Positions 8,776 through 16,959 of a stretch of DNA of 43,136 nt are shown here, piece after piece (position 1 is the first letter of the stretch; each line of letters opens with the position of its first letter). Below the pieces are notes generated by a model. The model did no database searches and had not been told where the DNA came from. It worked only from the letters and a program-made list of their open reading frames with translations. The position numbers and the translations under genes were made by a program. The DNA comes from Catenulispora pinisilvae (GTDB taxonomy: Bacteria > Actinomycetota > Actinomycetes > Streptomycetales > Catenulisporaceae): positions 1-43,136 of the forward strand of contig NZ_JAAFZA010000072.1 of NCBI RefSeq assembly GCF_015356865.1, in the 5' to 3' direction.

Positions 8776-10767
8776 TCAGCCTTCTTCTTCAGCCTGGCTT
8801 GCCGGCCGCTGCCCCACCGCGTGCGCCAGCAGGCCCAGGAAGGCCCGGTTGAGCAGGGCCGACTCGCCGGAGCGGATCGGGCGCTTGGACAGCAGGAGCG
8901 CCTGACCGTAGACGGCCTCGATGCCGGTGGCGGCCAGTTCGGCGTCCTCCAGCTCGATCAGGCCCTGGATCAAGGGGCTGCGGTGGTTCAGCACCAGCCG
9001 GGCCCGCGGTCCGACGCTGCGCAGCGCGCCGAGGATGCCGGCCCACAGGTCGTCGCCGTCGGCGGCGGCCTCGGCTTCGGCGTCGACCCGGGCCCGCTCG
9101 TGCCGGGCCTCGCGGCCGTCGAGCAGCAGCGCGGGGATGGTCACCGGATGGTAGGCACGCAGGGCCGCGTCGCAGTCCAGGGTGTCCAAAACCCGGCGGG
9201 CGGTGGCCAGCAGCGGGCCGGCGGCCAGTTCCTCGGCCGGGTCGACCGTGTCCAGGTGCGCGGCGATCGTCTCCGGGTCCAGGTCCACGACGGTGACCCC
9301 GGGCAGCGCCCGCGGCAGCTTGCGCACCAGGTCGGCGTCGTAGGTGTAGCCGCCGTTCACCACACCCAGGCCGGCGGCCGCGGCGATCTGCGAGACCTGC
9401 TGGAACTCCTCGTCCCCGGCCGTCAGGTGGACGACGCGGTGCTGGTCGGCGAAGGCGGTCAGCGGCATGCGGCCGGCCGTGGTCTCGAACGGGAGCCAAG
9501 GCAGGGTGAGGGCGAACAGGTCGTCGTCGAAGCGGGCCAGGGCCTTGACGCCGAGGTAGTGCACGGCCAGCAGCCGGTTCAGGCGAGGCGGATCGGTGGC
9601 GGCCAGCCCGGCGAGCCAGTCCCGGACCCGGTCGCCGAGCGCTTCGCGCACCGCGGCGAGACGGTCGTCCTCGTACAGGGCCTCGCGAGAGGCGGTCGGG
9701 CGCAGCGCGTCGGTGTCGATGACGCAGCGGACGAAGAAGGCCCAGTCCGGCAACAGGCCGCGGGCCTGGTCGGTGAGCAGCATGCCCTTGATGTGGACCC
9801 GGTGCCCGCCCTGCTCCGAGGTGGTGGCCGCGGTGGGCAGGATGTAGGCGGCACCCTTGATGCCCAGCAGCGGAATATTCAGCTCGATGATGTCCAACGG
9901 CGCGAAGCCGAGGATGTCCTGGCAGTACGCCGCCAGCGCCTCGAAGCGCGTGCCCGGCGAGGGGTACTCGCGATCCCACACCGGCGGAGTCTCGGTGATC
10001 CGATAGGTGTAGCCAGCCTCGTCTTCGAGGACTGTTTCATAAGGCAGGAGGCTGCCGAAGTCCCGCGCCAGTTCCACGACGCGCGGCGCCTGGAACCAGA
10101 ACTCCTTGCCAGGGCTGGGCTTCAGGGTGACGGTGGTGCCGGGCTGGGCGGGCGACTCCTCGGGGGCCAGGATCCTGATGTCGTAATGCCCGTCCGCCGC
10201 CCCGCGCCATTCGACGGCCGGCGCCGCGACGTCGACCGCGGACTTCGTCACGACGGAGATCTCGTCGGCGACCACGAAGCAGGCCAGCAACCCGATGCCG
10301 AACCGCCCGAGGAAGTCACCGCGACCCCGCTCCAGCAGGCTCTCCGCATCACCGAAGCCGCCGAGCCCGTCCCCGAAGGCGGCGCCGTCGGCGACCCCGG
10401 CCGAGCCGGCCACACCGGCCACACCCCGCTTCGAACTACGCCCGATCGTGGCCAGGAACCGGTGCACCTCGTCCTCGGTCAGCCCGATCCCACTGTCCCG
10501 CACCTGCACCTGCGCCCCGTCCGCGATGACGTGCACCACAGCGGGCGCCCCGGGATCCACCACCCGCCGCGCAGTGATCGCGTCCACCGCGTTCTGTAGC
10601 AGTTCCCGCACGAACACCCGCGGACTGGAGTAAAGATGGTGCGACAGCAGATCGACGATCCCCCGCAGATCCACCTGGAAGGCGTGCACAGACGGAAGAC
10701 CACGCCCACCGGCATCAGTGGCGGCGGACGCGGACTTGGAGACCAGCGGCTTCTCGGACGACGACAC
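8776..10767 (-). CDS. Hsp90-family chaperone ATPase (HtpG-like)
   Basis: A cytosolic GHKL-fold ATPase of the Hsp90 family, ~663 residues. The ATP pocket is clear: ELLQNAVDA with the catalytic Glu (about 55) and Asn (about 59), DSGIGL (about 91) and GRFGIGLLACF (about 154-164). The ATP lid contains an unusual Gly/Ala-rich insertion (about 116-140). Middle-domain features include SREALYEDDRLAAVREALGDRV. The C terminus ends ASQAEEEG. An ATG at 10884 also opens this frame but lies inside the upstream DUF397 gene, so a GTG at 10765-10767 was chosen; GTG at 10797 is possible and neither has a strong ribosome site. The next gene, eight bases on, is the TPR protein. This is a divergent actinobacterial Hsp90 paralogue and may not be the housekeeping HtpG. 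Confidence 0.88.
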   Translation of the reverse strand: MSSSEKPLVSKSASAATDAGGRGLPSVHAFQVDLRGIVDLLSHHLYSSPRVFVRELLQNAVDAITARRVVDPGAPAVVHVIADGAQVQVRDSGIGLTEDEVHRFLATIGRSSKRGVAGVAGSAGVADGAAFGDGLGGFGDAESLLERGRGDFLGRFGIGLLACFVVADEISVVTKSAVDVAAPAVEWRGAADGHYDIRILAPEESPAQPGTTVTLKPSPGKEFWFQAPRVVELARDFGSLLPYETVLEDEAGYTYRITETPPVWDREYPSPGTRFEALAAYCQDILGFAPLDIIELNIPLLGIKGAAYILPTAATTSEQGGHRVHIKGMLLTDQARGLLPDWAFFVRCVIDTDALRPTASREALYEDDRLAAVREALGDRVRDWLAGLAATDPPRLNRLLAVHYLGVKALARFDDDLFALTLPWLPFETTAGRMPLTAFADQHRVVHLTAGDEEFQQVSQIAAAAGLGVVNGGYTYDADLVRKLPRALPGVTVVDLDPETIAAHLDTVDPAEELAAGPLLATARRVLDTLDCDAALRAYHPVTIPALLLDGREARHERARVDAEAEAAADGDDLWAGILGALRSVGPRARLVLNHRSPLIQGLIELEDAELAATGIEAVYGQALLLSKRPIRSGESALLNRAFLGLLAHAVGQRPASQAEEEG

Positions 10768-10829
10768 GGGCTCGATGCTACGCACCCGCGGCGACACCCG
10801 GCGCCGGAATGGCCGCAACCGCGACGGAT

Positions 10830-11042
10830 TCAGACGATCGCGTCGAACTCCCCGGCCTTCACCCCCGCCACGAAGGCGACCCATTCAGCCTTGGTGAAGG
10901 ACAGGACGGGGCCAGTGCGGTCCCGGCTGTTGCGGACGAGGATCTCGTCCGCCTTGACGCTTGTGGTCTCGACGCAGGCGCCACCAGTGCCGCCCGACGC
11001 ACTGGACTTGATCCAACGCGCCTTGTCTTGATCGATATCCAT
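10830..11042 (-). CDS. DUF397 small regulatory protein
   Basis: A 70-residue protein with the whole DUF397 signature: ARWIKSSASG near the start, CVETTSVKADEILVRNSRD in the middle, and LSFTKAEWVAFVAGVKAGEF at the end. DUF397 proteins are small actinomycete partners of XRE-DUF5753 (WhiJ-like) regulators in developmental or phenotypic switching. GGGAGGG lies six bases before the ATG. A second DUF397 gene and the XRE regulator are upstream on the same strand, separated here by 240 bp. The Hsp90 frame begins about 60 bp downstream. Confidence 0.9.
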   Translation of the reverse strand: MDIDQDKARWIKSSASGGTGGACVETTSVKADEILVRNSRDRTGPVLSFTKAEWVAFVAGVKAGEFDAIV

Positions 11043-11050
11043 AGACTGCC

Positions 11051-11078
11051 CTCCCGTATTGACGCGCCGTACCGGGAG
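11051..11078 (-). promoter_or_regulatory. Hairpin covering the DUF397 ribosome site
   Basis: CTCCCG (11051-11056) pairs with CGGGAG (11073-11078). On the transcript the 3' arm contains the GGGAG of the ribosome-binding site of the 10830-11042 gene, so the hairpin could limit its translation. The stem is only six base pairs. Confidence 0.35.
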
Positions 11079-11188
11079 TTCTTCCTACCCGTTGGTACAG
11101 GTAGCGAATCGCCGCAAGTCTCCCATTACCAAGACTTTGCCGTGGTAACGACACAGGTGGGCGCTCACTCAATGATCGCGAATGTACG

Positions 11189-11223
11189 CGAACGCCCCTT
11201 GCCTTGTGGGCGTGGAGCGTTCG
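11189..11223 (-). terminator. Hairpin after the second DUF397 gene
   Basis: CGAACGCCCC (11189-11198) pairs with GGAGCGTTCG (11214-11223), nine of ten bases, with a 15-base loop, about 60 bases downstream of the 11283-11489 gene. No T-run follows. It suggests the downstream DUF397-Hsp90-TPR genes may have a separate promoter. Confidence 0.35.
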
Positions 11224-11282
11224 TCGACACCTTCGACCGGGTCGGCTATAGGTGAGGCAAGAACATGGTGCGGTGTCGGCGG

Positions 11283-11489
11283 TCAGGCCAGGTCGTCAAA
11301 CTCTCCAGCCTTCGCTCCATCAAGAAACGCGGCGATCTCCGCACGCGTAAAGGTCAACACTGCACCCTTCGGGTTCTTCGAGTCCCTGAGAAGCACCGCC
11401 CCGCGTCCCCCCGGCGCCAGCTCAACACAAGAGCCGTTTGCCGAACTGGCAGCGGCCTTGCGCCATTGCAGGCCGTCGGTGTCGATCAT
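11283..11489 (-). CDS. DUF397 small regulatory protein
   Basis: A 68-residue DUF397 protein: LQWRKAAASSANGSCVELA, then AVLLRDSKNPKGAVLTFTRAEI and a closing FLDGAKAGEFDDLA. Its ATG overlaps the stop codon of the XRE-DUF5753 gene by four bases (ATGA), the usual coupled arrangement of these pairs, where the small protein is thought to modulate the DNA-binding partner. It is related to but clearly diverged from the other DUF397 gene at 10830-11042. Confidence 0.92.
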   Translation of the reverse strand: MIDTDGLQWRKAAASSANGSCVELAPGGRGAVLLRDSKNPKGAVLTFTRAEIAAFLDGAKAGEFDDLA

Positions 11490-12442
11490 GACATGGCTAC
11501 CTTTCTCCGTTCCGACGGCCCGGATGGCCGTGCGGAAGACCAGTGTTCGTAGTTGCCGCGAGCCAGCCTCATCAAGAACTTACGGGTATCCGTCGGGGAC
11601 AGCGCCGTCTCGGACATCTTCGCGAACTTCGCCCCGATCGTCGCGATCTCCCCGTGTCCGCGGACAAAGAGCTCCATGAACATGCCTTCGAGATAGCAGG
11701 TGCTGCTGGTCCTCGGCCCCTCGTCGAGATTCAGCAGGTTGATGGTCGCTCCCTCCATCCCCTGATAGAAACCAGCCTCATAGGGGATGATCTGTAGCGT
11801 CACGTGGGGAAGCATCGTCGCGCGAATCAAGCGATCGATCTGTTCTTCGCGGATCGCGCGGGTCTCTGGATTGACACCCGCGGGACGCCACAGGACGTTC
11901 TCGTCAATGATGAAGTGAGCCTGAAGTAGGTCTTCATCGCTGCCCCACAGCCGCCGCTGCCGGTCCGAACGGATCTGGATCCGCTGCGCCACGTCCTCTT
12001 CCGCGAGATCCCCGCCGCCGTTCTGCGCGATGACCGCGCGTGAATACCGCGATGTCTGGAGCAGCCCCGGGACGAACGTGGCCTCATAGGTTCGGAGAGT
12101 TCGCGCCTGGGACTCGAGCGCGACATAGGTCGAATAGCGGGCGGCGATCGTCGTGACCGTGGCCTGATCAGCCGCCGCCGCCTCACGACTGAGCGTCATC
12201 AGCTGGTCCCGCCGCTGCGCCGGCACCCCGTAGAACTTGCACAGGTCGCGCACGTCCCGGGCAACGGCCCCGCGCTGACCGTTCTCCATCCGGCTTATCT
12301 TCGCGTCCGAGCACTCCAGACACCTGGCAGCGTCAGCGATGCTCTTTCCGGCCGCGAGTCGGAGCGTGCGCAACTCGCTGCCGAGCTCCCACCGCAGAAC
12401 ATTGATCCCGGTCACCGGCTGGTTCCGCTGGTTGGCTCGCAC
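11486..12442 (-). CDS. XRE-family HTH regulator with DUF5753 domain
   Basis: A 318-residue WhiJ-like regulator. Residues ~16-60 form an XRE helix-turn-helix (LGSELRTLRLAAGKSIADAA and ECSDAKISRMENG). The rest is the DUF5753 domain, with its typical FVPGLLQTSRYSRAVI, then LQIIPYEAGFYQGMEGA. The frame is open further upstream, but AAGGAGG (12448-12454) sits five bases before a GTG at 12440-12442, which sets the start there. It is coupled by ATGA overlap to a DUF397 gene. Such pairs control development or secondary metabolism in actinomycetes; the target here is unknown, though the Hsp90-TPR genes downstream are candidates. Confidence 0.92.
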   Translation of the reverse strand: MRANQRNQPVTGINVLRWELGSELRTLRLAAGKSIADAARCLECSDAKISRMENGQRGAVARDVRDLCKFYGVPAQRRDQLMTLSREAAAADQATVTTIAARYSTYVALESQARTLRTYEATFVPGLLQTSRYSRAVIAQNGGGDLAEEDVAQRIQIRSDRQRRLWGSDEDLLQAHFIIDENVLWRPAGVNPETRAIREEQIDRLIRATMLPHVTLQIIPYEAGFYQGMEGATINLLNLDEGPRTSSTCYLEGMFMELFVRGHGEIATIGAKFAKMSETALSPTDTRKFLMRLARGNYEHWSSARPSGPSERRKVAMS

Positions 12443-12733
12443 GTCGGCCTCCTTGCCGTCGGGCATGTTCCGTATGCAAGTTCTGTGGGCACATTCATGA
12501 GGCAACCACCGTGTGGTAGATGCCTGTTGCAGGTTCACTCAGAAAGTTCACCTGGCAATTGACAGCTCTGTCGAACGAGGAGCATCGTACAACTAAGACA
12601 GGGGTACGCGACAGGGCTCTGCTAAGAAGCCACCCGCCTGGAGCAATGAGAAAGCCGAGTCGACGTAGTGCGGCGCCGACCCGGCGAGAGAGGCCCCCAG
12701 CCGATATCACTCGAAGAGAACGGGAGGAACCTC

Positions 12734-13063
12734 GTGGAGATTTCTACCCCCACGCCCCGTGACCAATCACCGTCCGCCGGCCTGGAGGAATGCCCGCGGT
12801 GTGTGCGGGGCCGGATCGGGAAGGCCCGGTTGACCTGCACCTTGTGCTTCGGTGCTGCGATGGTGCAGCCCTGGGTCGCCGACCAGGAGCGGACCCAGCA
12901 GGCCAGTTGGGCGGCTTACCTGGCCGGCCGGAGGGACGCGGTGCCCGACGGCGCCGATCCGGGACTGGGCCAGTGTGCCCGGTGCTGGCCGTCCCGGTGC
13001 CCGCAGTGCCCGTGGATGCCGCCGGCGGACTCCGCTGACGGCGAGCTCGGGCTCGCGGCCTGA
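12734..13063 (+). CDS. Small eight-cysteine (zinc-binding-like) protein
   Basis: A 109-residue protein from a GTG six bases after GGGAGG. It has eight cysteines in two clusters: CPRC (20-23) with CTLC (35-38), and CARC (81-84) with CPQC (89-92). Paired CxxC knuckles usually bind zinc or, less often, an Fe-S cluster. The segment between is Trp/Ala/Arg-rich. I do not recognise a family. It diverges from the XRE regulator across a 291-bp gap that contains a TTGACA but no clear matching -10 box and no other convincing gene. A 40-residue membrane peptide follows 23 bases downstream. Confidence 0.65.
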   Translation: MEISTPTPRDQSPSAGLEECPRCVRGRIGKARLTCTLCFGAAMVQPWVADQERTQQASWAAYLAGRRDAVPDGADPGLGQCARCWPSRCPQCPWMPPADSADGELGLAA

Positions 13064-13086
13064 AGCGGTGGGAGGTGAGGACCCCT

Positions 13087-13209
13087 TTGGAAGTACTGAT
13101 CATCTTCGGTGGCGTTTTCTCGGCGTACCTCATAGGACGCCTTCTCCAGTACCTCTCCGACGCCAAGCGCGTACTCGGCAGAGGCATCGACCGTGACCGG
13201 AAGCGGTAG
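13087..13209 (+). CDS. Short single-pass membrane peptide
   Basis: A 40-residue frame starting with TTG, six bases after GTGAGG. It reads LEVLIIFGGVFSAYLIGRLL and then a basic, helical tail ending DRDRKR. One membrane helix with a positively charged cytoplasmic end is clear. An in-frame GTG at 13075 would add four residues. Codon use is normal for the region. It lies just downstream of the Cys-rich gene and is probably in its operon. Function unknown. Confidence 0.5.
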   Translation: MEVLIIFGGVFSAYLIGRLLQYLSDAKRVLGRGIDRDRKR

Positions 13210-13257
13210 GAACCGCATCCCGGCTATCCGCATCTAGGACAACTGAACAGCTGGACA

Positions 13258-13308
13258 GCAAGACCGCTACACAGCAAGGCCGCAAGACGGCAAGACCGCT
13301 ACACAGCA
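13258..13308. repeat. Direct repeat, 19 bp, 32-bp period
   Basis: GCAAGACCGCTACACAGCA occurs at 13258-13276 and exactly again at 13290-13308. Related GCAAGACGGCAAGACCGC and GACGGCAA fragments surround it. It lies in the non-coding tail between the membrane peptide and a convergent gene. No role is evident. Confidence 0.75.
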
Positions 13309-13328
13309 GAACCGCTGGACGGCAAAAA

Positions 13329-13362
13329 CGGCGCGCCTCCCGAACAGATCGGGGGCGCGCCG
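13329..13362 (-). terminator. Rho-independent terminator
   Basis: CGGCGCGCC (13329-13337) pairs with GGCGCGCCG (13354-13362), the stem being continued by weaker pairs. On the minus strand the hairpin is followed directly by TTTTT. It ends the transcript of the membrane-anchored gene whose stop is at 13400. Confidence 0.8.
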
Positions 13363-13399
13363 CGTGGCGTCTACGGCGAGCAGCCGGGCTCAGCCGGGC

Positions 13400-14443
13400 T
13401 CAGCCGGCCGCCTGGATCTTCGCAGTGTTCTGCACCACGTTCACCTGGATGTTGTGCGTCGAGTTCGGATCCTCGTGCACCGGCCCGGTCTGATCCTGCG
13501 TGATGTCCCCGCTCGCCCCGGTGCAGTGCCCCGAGGGGACACACGAGATCCGGTACCCGCCGGCCGGCACGGTCAACGTCACCTCGGCCGGCTGCCCGGC
13601 CGTGACCCGGATGTTCTGGATGTTGGCGATGTCCCCGGCCACCCCCAGGTCTATCTTGTCCCCGATCGGTGCGAACACCTCCAGGTTGGCCGCGCTCACA
13701 TCCGTGGCCTCGACCTGCCCGTTGGCCGTCACGCTCACGTCGGAGGTGGTGGCCAGGTGGTTCATCGTGACGTTGCCCCGCCCGGTGAACAGCCGCACCG
13801 CCGCGGACAGTCCGGTGGCGCTGATGTCCGCCTGGTCGCTGGAGTGGTCCATGATCGCGTCCACCGACATGGAGCGCGGGACCTGGATGTCGTACTTGGA
13901 GGAGCACTCGTTGTTCGGGCAGTGCACGCTCACGATCAGCCAGCCGCCGCTGCTGATGATCTGCCGCTCCACCGGCTCCAGCAGCGTGCCCTTGTCCACC
14001 GCCTTGATGGTCACCTGCTCGGAGTCCGTGCCGGTGATGTCGATCGAGCCGTTGCCGTCCACCGCGACCAGCAGCTGCTGCACATTCGAGTACGCATACG
14101 TGTGCCGGCTGGTCCGCGGGTAGTGGTTGATCAGCACGTCGCCGATCGCCGCCAGCCCGGCCAGCACCAGGACGGTGAACGCCAGCGTGCGGGTGAACCG
14201 CCACACCCGGCCGCCCCGCTGCCGCCACCGCGAGGGCGGATCCGGCGGCAGCACCGGCCGGCTGCGCGTCGGCAGCGGCGTGGTCGGCTCGTTCTCCGAG
14301 CCGGAGCGGCTGACCCCGCCGGTGTCGAAGTCGTAGTCGTCGTCGGCGGGGCCGGGCGGCGCCGAAGCCGGATATCGGGAGCCCTCATCACGCGTCCGGG
14401 ACAGGTCGTCCAGGTAGTCGTCCCCTGGCTCGTCGAAAGACAC
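13400..14443 (-). CDS. Membrane-anchored DUF4097-like beta-repeat protein
   Basis: A 347-residue protein. An acidic, proline-rich cytoplasmic segment (~1-70) precedes a basic RWRQRGGRVWRFTRT stretch and one membrane helix (LAFTVLVLAGLAAIGDVLI), and the rest lies outside. The outer part has short beta-rich repeats of the DUF4097/putative adhesin kind (GNGSIDITGTDSEQVTIKAV, then AANLEVFAPIGDKIDLGVAG), expected to form a beta-helix. Cysteines in HCPNNECSS could pair. A GTG at 14455 overlaps the GGAGG ribosome site, so the GTG eleven bases after it was chosen. The role is unknown; related proteins are envelope stress or adhesion factors. Confidence 0.7.
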   Translation of the reverse strand: MSFDEPGDDYLDDLSRTRDEGSRYPASAPPGPADDDYDFDTGGVSRSGSENEPTTPLPTRSRPVLPPDPPSRWRQRGGRVWRFTRTLAFTVLVLAGLAAIGDVLINHYPRTSRHTYAYSNVQQLLVAVDGNGSIDITGTDSEQVTIKAVDKGTLLEPVERQIISSGGWLIVSVHCPNNECSSKYDIQVPRSMSVDAIMDHSSDQADISATGLSAAVRLFTGRGNVTMNHLATTSDVSVTANGQVEATDVSAANLEVFAPIGDKIDLGVAGDIANIQNIRVTAGQPAEVTLTVPAGGYRISCVPSGHCTGASGDITQDQTGPVHEDPNSTHNIQVNVVQNTAKIQAAG

Positions 14444-14572
14444 TGAAAGCCCCACCTCCGCGGTATCCCATACCCTGCGGAGGCGAGGCTAGCAGCGTCG
14501 AACTGTTGATCGTCTACAGGTCGCGGTTCTTTGTCACGCCTTTACCGGCTGATCATCGCCGGCCTCGACGGC

Positions 14573-16801
14573 TCAGGCGTTCGCCGGGGCCGGCGCGGGC
14601 TTGACCGAAGTCAGCAGCAGCTGCGCGACGTCCACGACCTCCATCGACTCCGGCACCTCGCCGGCCTGCTTGCGAGCGGTGATCGAGTCGCCGAGCATCA
14701 CCAGGCAGTACGGGCAGGCCGTGGAGATCACGTCGGGGTTGGTGGACAGTGCCTCGTCCACGCGCTCGACGTTGATCCGCTTGCCGAGGCGCTCCTCCAT
14801 CCACATCCGCGCGCCGCCGGCGCCGCAGCAGAAGCCCTTCTCCTTGCAGCGGTGCATCTCGGTGTTCTTCAGGCCGGGCACCTTGGCGATGATCTCGCGC
14901 GGCGGGGTGTAGACCTTGTTGTGGCGGCCCAGGTAGCAGGGGTCGTGGTAGGTGATGTTCTGGTCGATCGGGGTGACCGGGGTCAGTTTGCCCTCGGAGA
15001 CCAGGGTGTCCAGCAGCTGGGTGTGGTGGATGACGTCGTACTCGCCGCCGAGCTGCGGGTACTCGTTGGCGAGTGAGTTGAAGCAGTGCGGGCAGGTCGC
15101 CACGATCTTGCGCTTCTCCCGCGGGGTGTCCTCGCCGAACACCTCGTTGAGCATCTCCACGTTGCCCTGGCCGAGCATCTGGAACAGGAACTCGTTGCCC
15201 AGGCGGCGGGCCGGGTCGCCGGTGCAGGACTCCGCGCCGCCCAGGACCGCGAACTTCACGCCGGCGATGTGCAGCAGCTCGGCGAACGCCTTCGTGGTCT
15301 TCTTCGCGCGGTCCTCCAGCGAGCCGGCGCAGCCGACCCAGTAGAGGTATTCGACCTCGGAGATGTCCTCCAGCGTCTCGCCGAAGACCGGCACCTCGAA
15401 GTCCAGCTCGGCGATCCACTCGGTGCGCTTCTTGGGCTGCATGCCCCAGGGGTTCTGCGCCTTCTCCAGGTTCTTCAGCATCGTGCCCGCCTCGGACGGG
15501 AACGAGGACTCGATCATCACCTGATACCGGCGCATGTCGACGATGTGGTCGACGTGCTCGATGTCCACCGGGCACTGCTCGACACAGGCGCCGCAGGTGG
15601 TGCAGGACCACAGGATGTCCGGGTCGATGACGCCGTTCTCTTCGGCGGTGCCGATGAGCGGCCGCTCGGCCTCGGCCCGGACCATGTCCGGCAGCGAGAG
15701 CCACTTCTCCTCGGCCAGCTTCTCGTTGCCTTCGAGGTCCTTGCCGCCGCCGGCGAACAGGTACGGCGCCTTGGCGGCCGCGTGGTCGCGCAGGCCCAGC
15801 ATGAGCAGCTTCGGCGACAGCGGCTTGTCGGTGTTCCAAGCCGGGCACTGGTCCTGGCAGCGGCCGCACTCGGTGCAGGTCGAGAAGTCCAGCAGGCCCT
15901 TCCAGGTGAAGTCCTCGACCGCACCGACGCCGAACCTGGCGTCCTCCGCCGGGTCCTCGAAGTCGATCGGCACGCCGCCGGAGACCATCGGGCTCAGCGC
16001 GCCCAGCGCGGTGCCGCCGTCGTCCTTCTTCTTGAACCAGATGTTGGGGAAGGCCAGGAACCGGTGCCAGGCCACGCTCATCGTGGAGTTCAGGCCGATG
16101 GTGATGGCCCAGATCATCGAGATGACGATCTTGATCATCGCGACCGCGTAGATGCCGTTCTCCAGCGAACCGCGCGACATGCCGTCGAAGGCGTGGATCA
16201 GCGGGTAGCTGACCGGGTAGTGCGCGCTGTAGGAGAGGTGGTGGCCCAGCGCGCCCTCGAAGCCGCGCAGCAGCATGATGCACACACCGATGAGCAGGAT
16301 GACCCACTCGACGAAGTAGCCCTGCCACATCGTGGAGCCGAAGAAGCGCGAGCGCTTGCCCTTCTCCTTCGAGCCGGCGCCCGCCGGGCGGTTGCGCAGC
16401 CGGACGCCGATCAGCCCGATGATCGCCAGGATCATCACGAAGCTGACCACTTCGGTGACGAACTCGAACGGCCACCAGCGGCCGATCAGCGGGATCGCGA
16501 AGTCCGCCGAGAACAGCTGGCCGTAGGCGGTCACCAGGGTGAAGAACAGCAGGCCGAATCCGACCATGACCACCCAGTGCATCGCGCCGATCCAGCGCTT
16601 GCCCTTGCGGGCCAGCCGGGTGTGGATCGCGAACTCCCGGAAGAGGGTCTTAGTGCGTTCCAGCGGCTGGCCGGTGCGCGCGCCCGGCGCGGTCGACTGC
16701 CCGAGCTTCACGAACTGGTAGATGTAAACGGCGGTCCGGCCCAGCAGACCGAAGCCGATGACTGAGATCACCAGCGAGACGACGATGGCTGCGAGCTGCA
16801 T
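14573..16801 (-). CDS. Membrane-fused HdrD/GlpC-like Fe-S oxidoreductase
   Basis: A 742-residue fusion. The N-terminal ~270 residues have several membrane helices and resemble the heme-binding gamma subunit of nitrate reductase (HdrE/NarI-like). Two [4Fe-4S] motifs follow, CTECGRCQDQCP and CTTCGACVEQCP. The C-terminal half carries two CCG-type cysteine-rich domains, ending DPCYLGRHNKVYTPPR and GFCCGAGGARMWMEE. Proteins of this design pass electrons between the quinone pool and a cytoplasmic partner; actinobacteria widely keep one such gene (Rv0338c-like in mycobacteria), whose partner is not settled. GGAGGAG precedes the ATG. It is divergent from the RpiR regulator and appears to be transcribed alone. 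Confidence 0.88.
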   Translation of the reverse strand: MQLAAIVVSLVISVIGFGLLGRTAVYIYQFVKLGQSTAPGARTGQPLERTKTLFREFAIHTRLARKGKRWIGAMHWVVMVGFGLLFFTLVTAYGQLFSADFAIPLIGRWWPFEFVTEVVSFVMILAIIGLIGVRLRNRPAGAGSKEKGKRSRFFGSTMWQGYFVEWVILLIGVCIMLLRGFEGALGHHLSYSAHYPVSYPLIHAFDGMSRGSLENGIYAVAMIKIVISMIWAITIGLNSTMSVAWHRFLAFPNIWFKKKDDGGTALGALSPMVSGGVPIDFEDPAEDARFGVGAVEDFTWKGLLDFSTCTECGRCQDQCPAWNTDKPLSPKLLMLGLRDHAAAKAPYLFAGGGKDLEGNEKLAEEKWLSLPDMVRAEAERPLIGTAEENGVIDPDILWSCTTCGACVEQCPVDIEHVDHIVDMRRYQVMIESSFPSEAGTMLKNLEKAQNPWGMQPKKRTEWIAELDFEVPVFGETLEDISEVEYLYWVGCAGSLEDRAKKTTKAFAELLHIAGVKFAVLGGAESCTGDPARRLGNEFLFQMLGQGNVEMLNEVFGEDTPREKRKIVATCPHCFNSLANEYPQLGGEYDVIHHTQLLDTLVSEGKLTPVTPIDQNITYHDPCYLGRHNKVYTPPREIIAKVPGLKNTEMHRCKEKGFCCGAGGARMWMEERLGKRINVERVDEALSTNPDVISTACPYCLVMLGDSITARKQAGEVPESMEVVDVAQLLLTSVKPAPAPANA

Positions 16802-16959
16802 AGCCTCGGTCTCCTCCTACACGTGCGTATCGACGGACACATCCCGATCACCGTCCGTACGGAGGGTACGGTAGTCGAGGCCCCAGATTATCCTACTGAC
16901 GAGTAACTTCTGGCGCGCCACAAGTGATGTTGGCAGTCGCGCAGGGAGGAGGGAAGGCT

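Noticed and set aside
10768..10884. Upstream ATG start for the Hsp90 gene
   Set aside because: This ATG lies inside the DUF397 coding region, and the added residues are Arg-rich and unlike Hsp90 N termini.
12520..12762. An 80-codon plus-strand frame before the Cys-rich gene
   Set aside because: It lacks a ribosome site, reads Arg-rich, and overlaps the better-supported GTG start at 12734.
13075..13086. GTG start adding four residues to the small membrane peptide
   Set aside because: Its ribosome-like GGGAG touches the GTG directly, so spacing is too short; it cannot be fully excluded.
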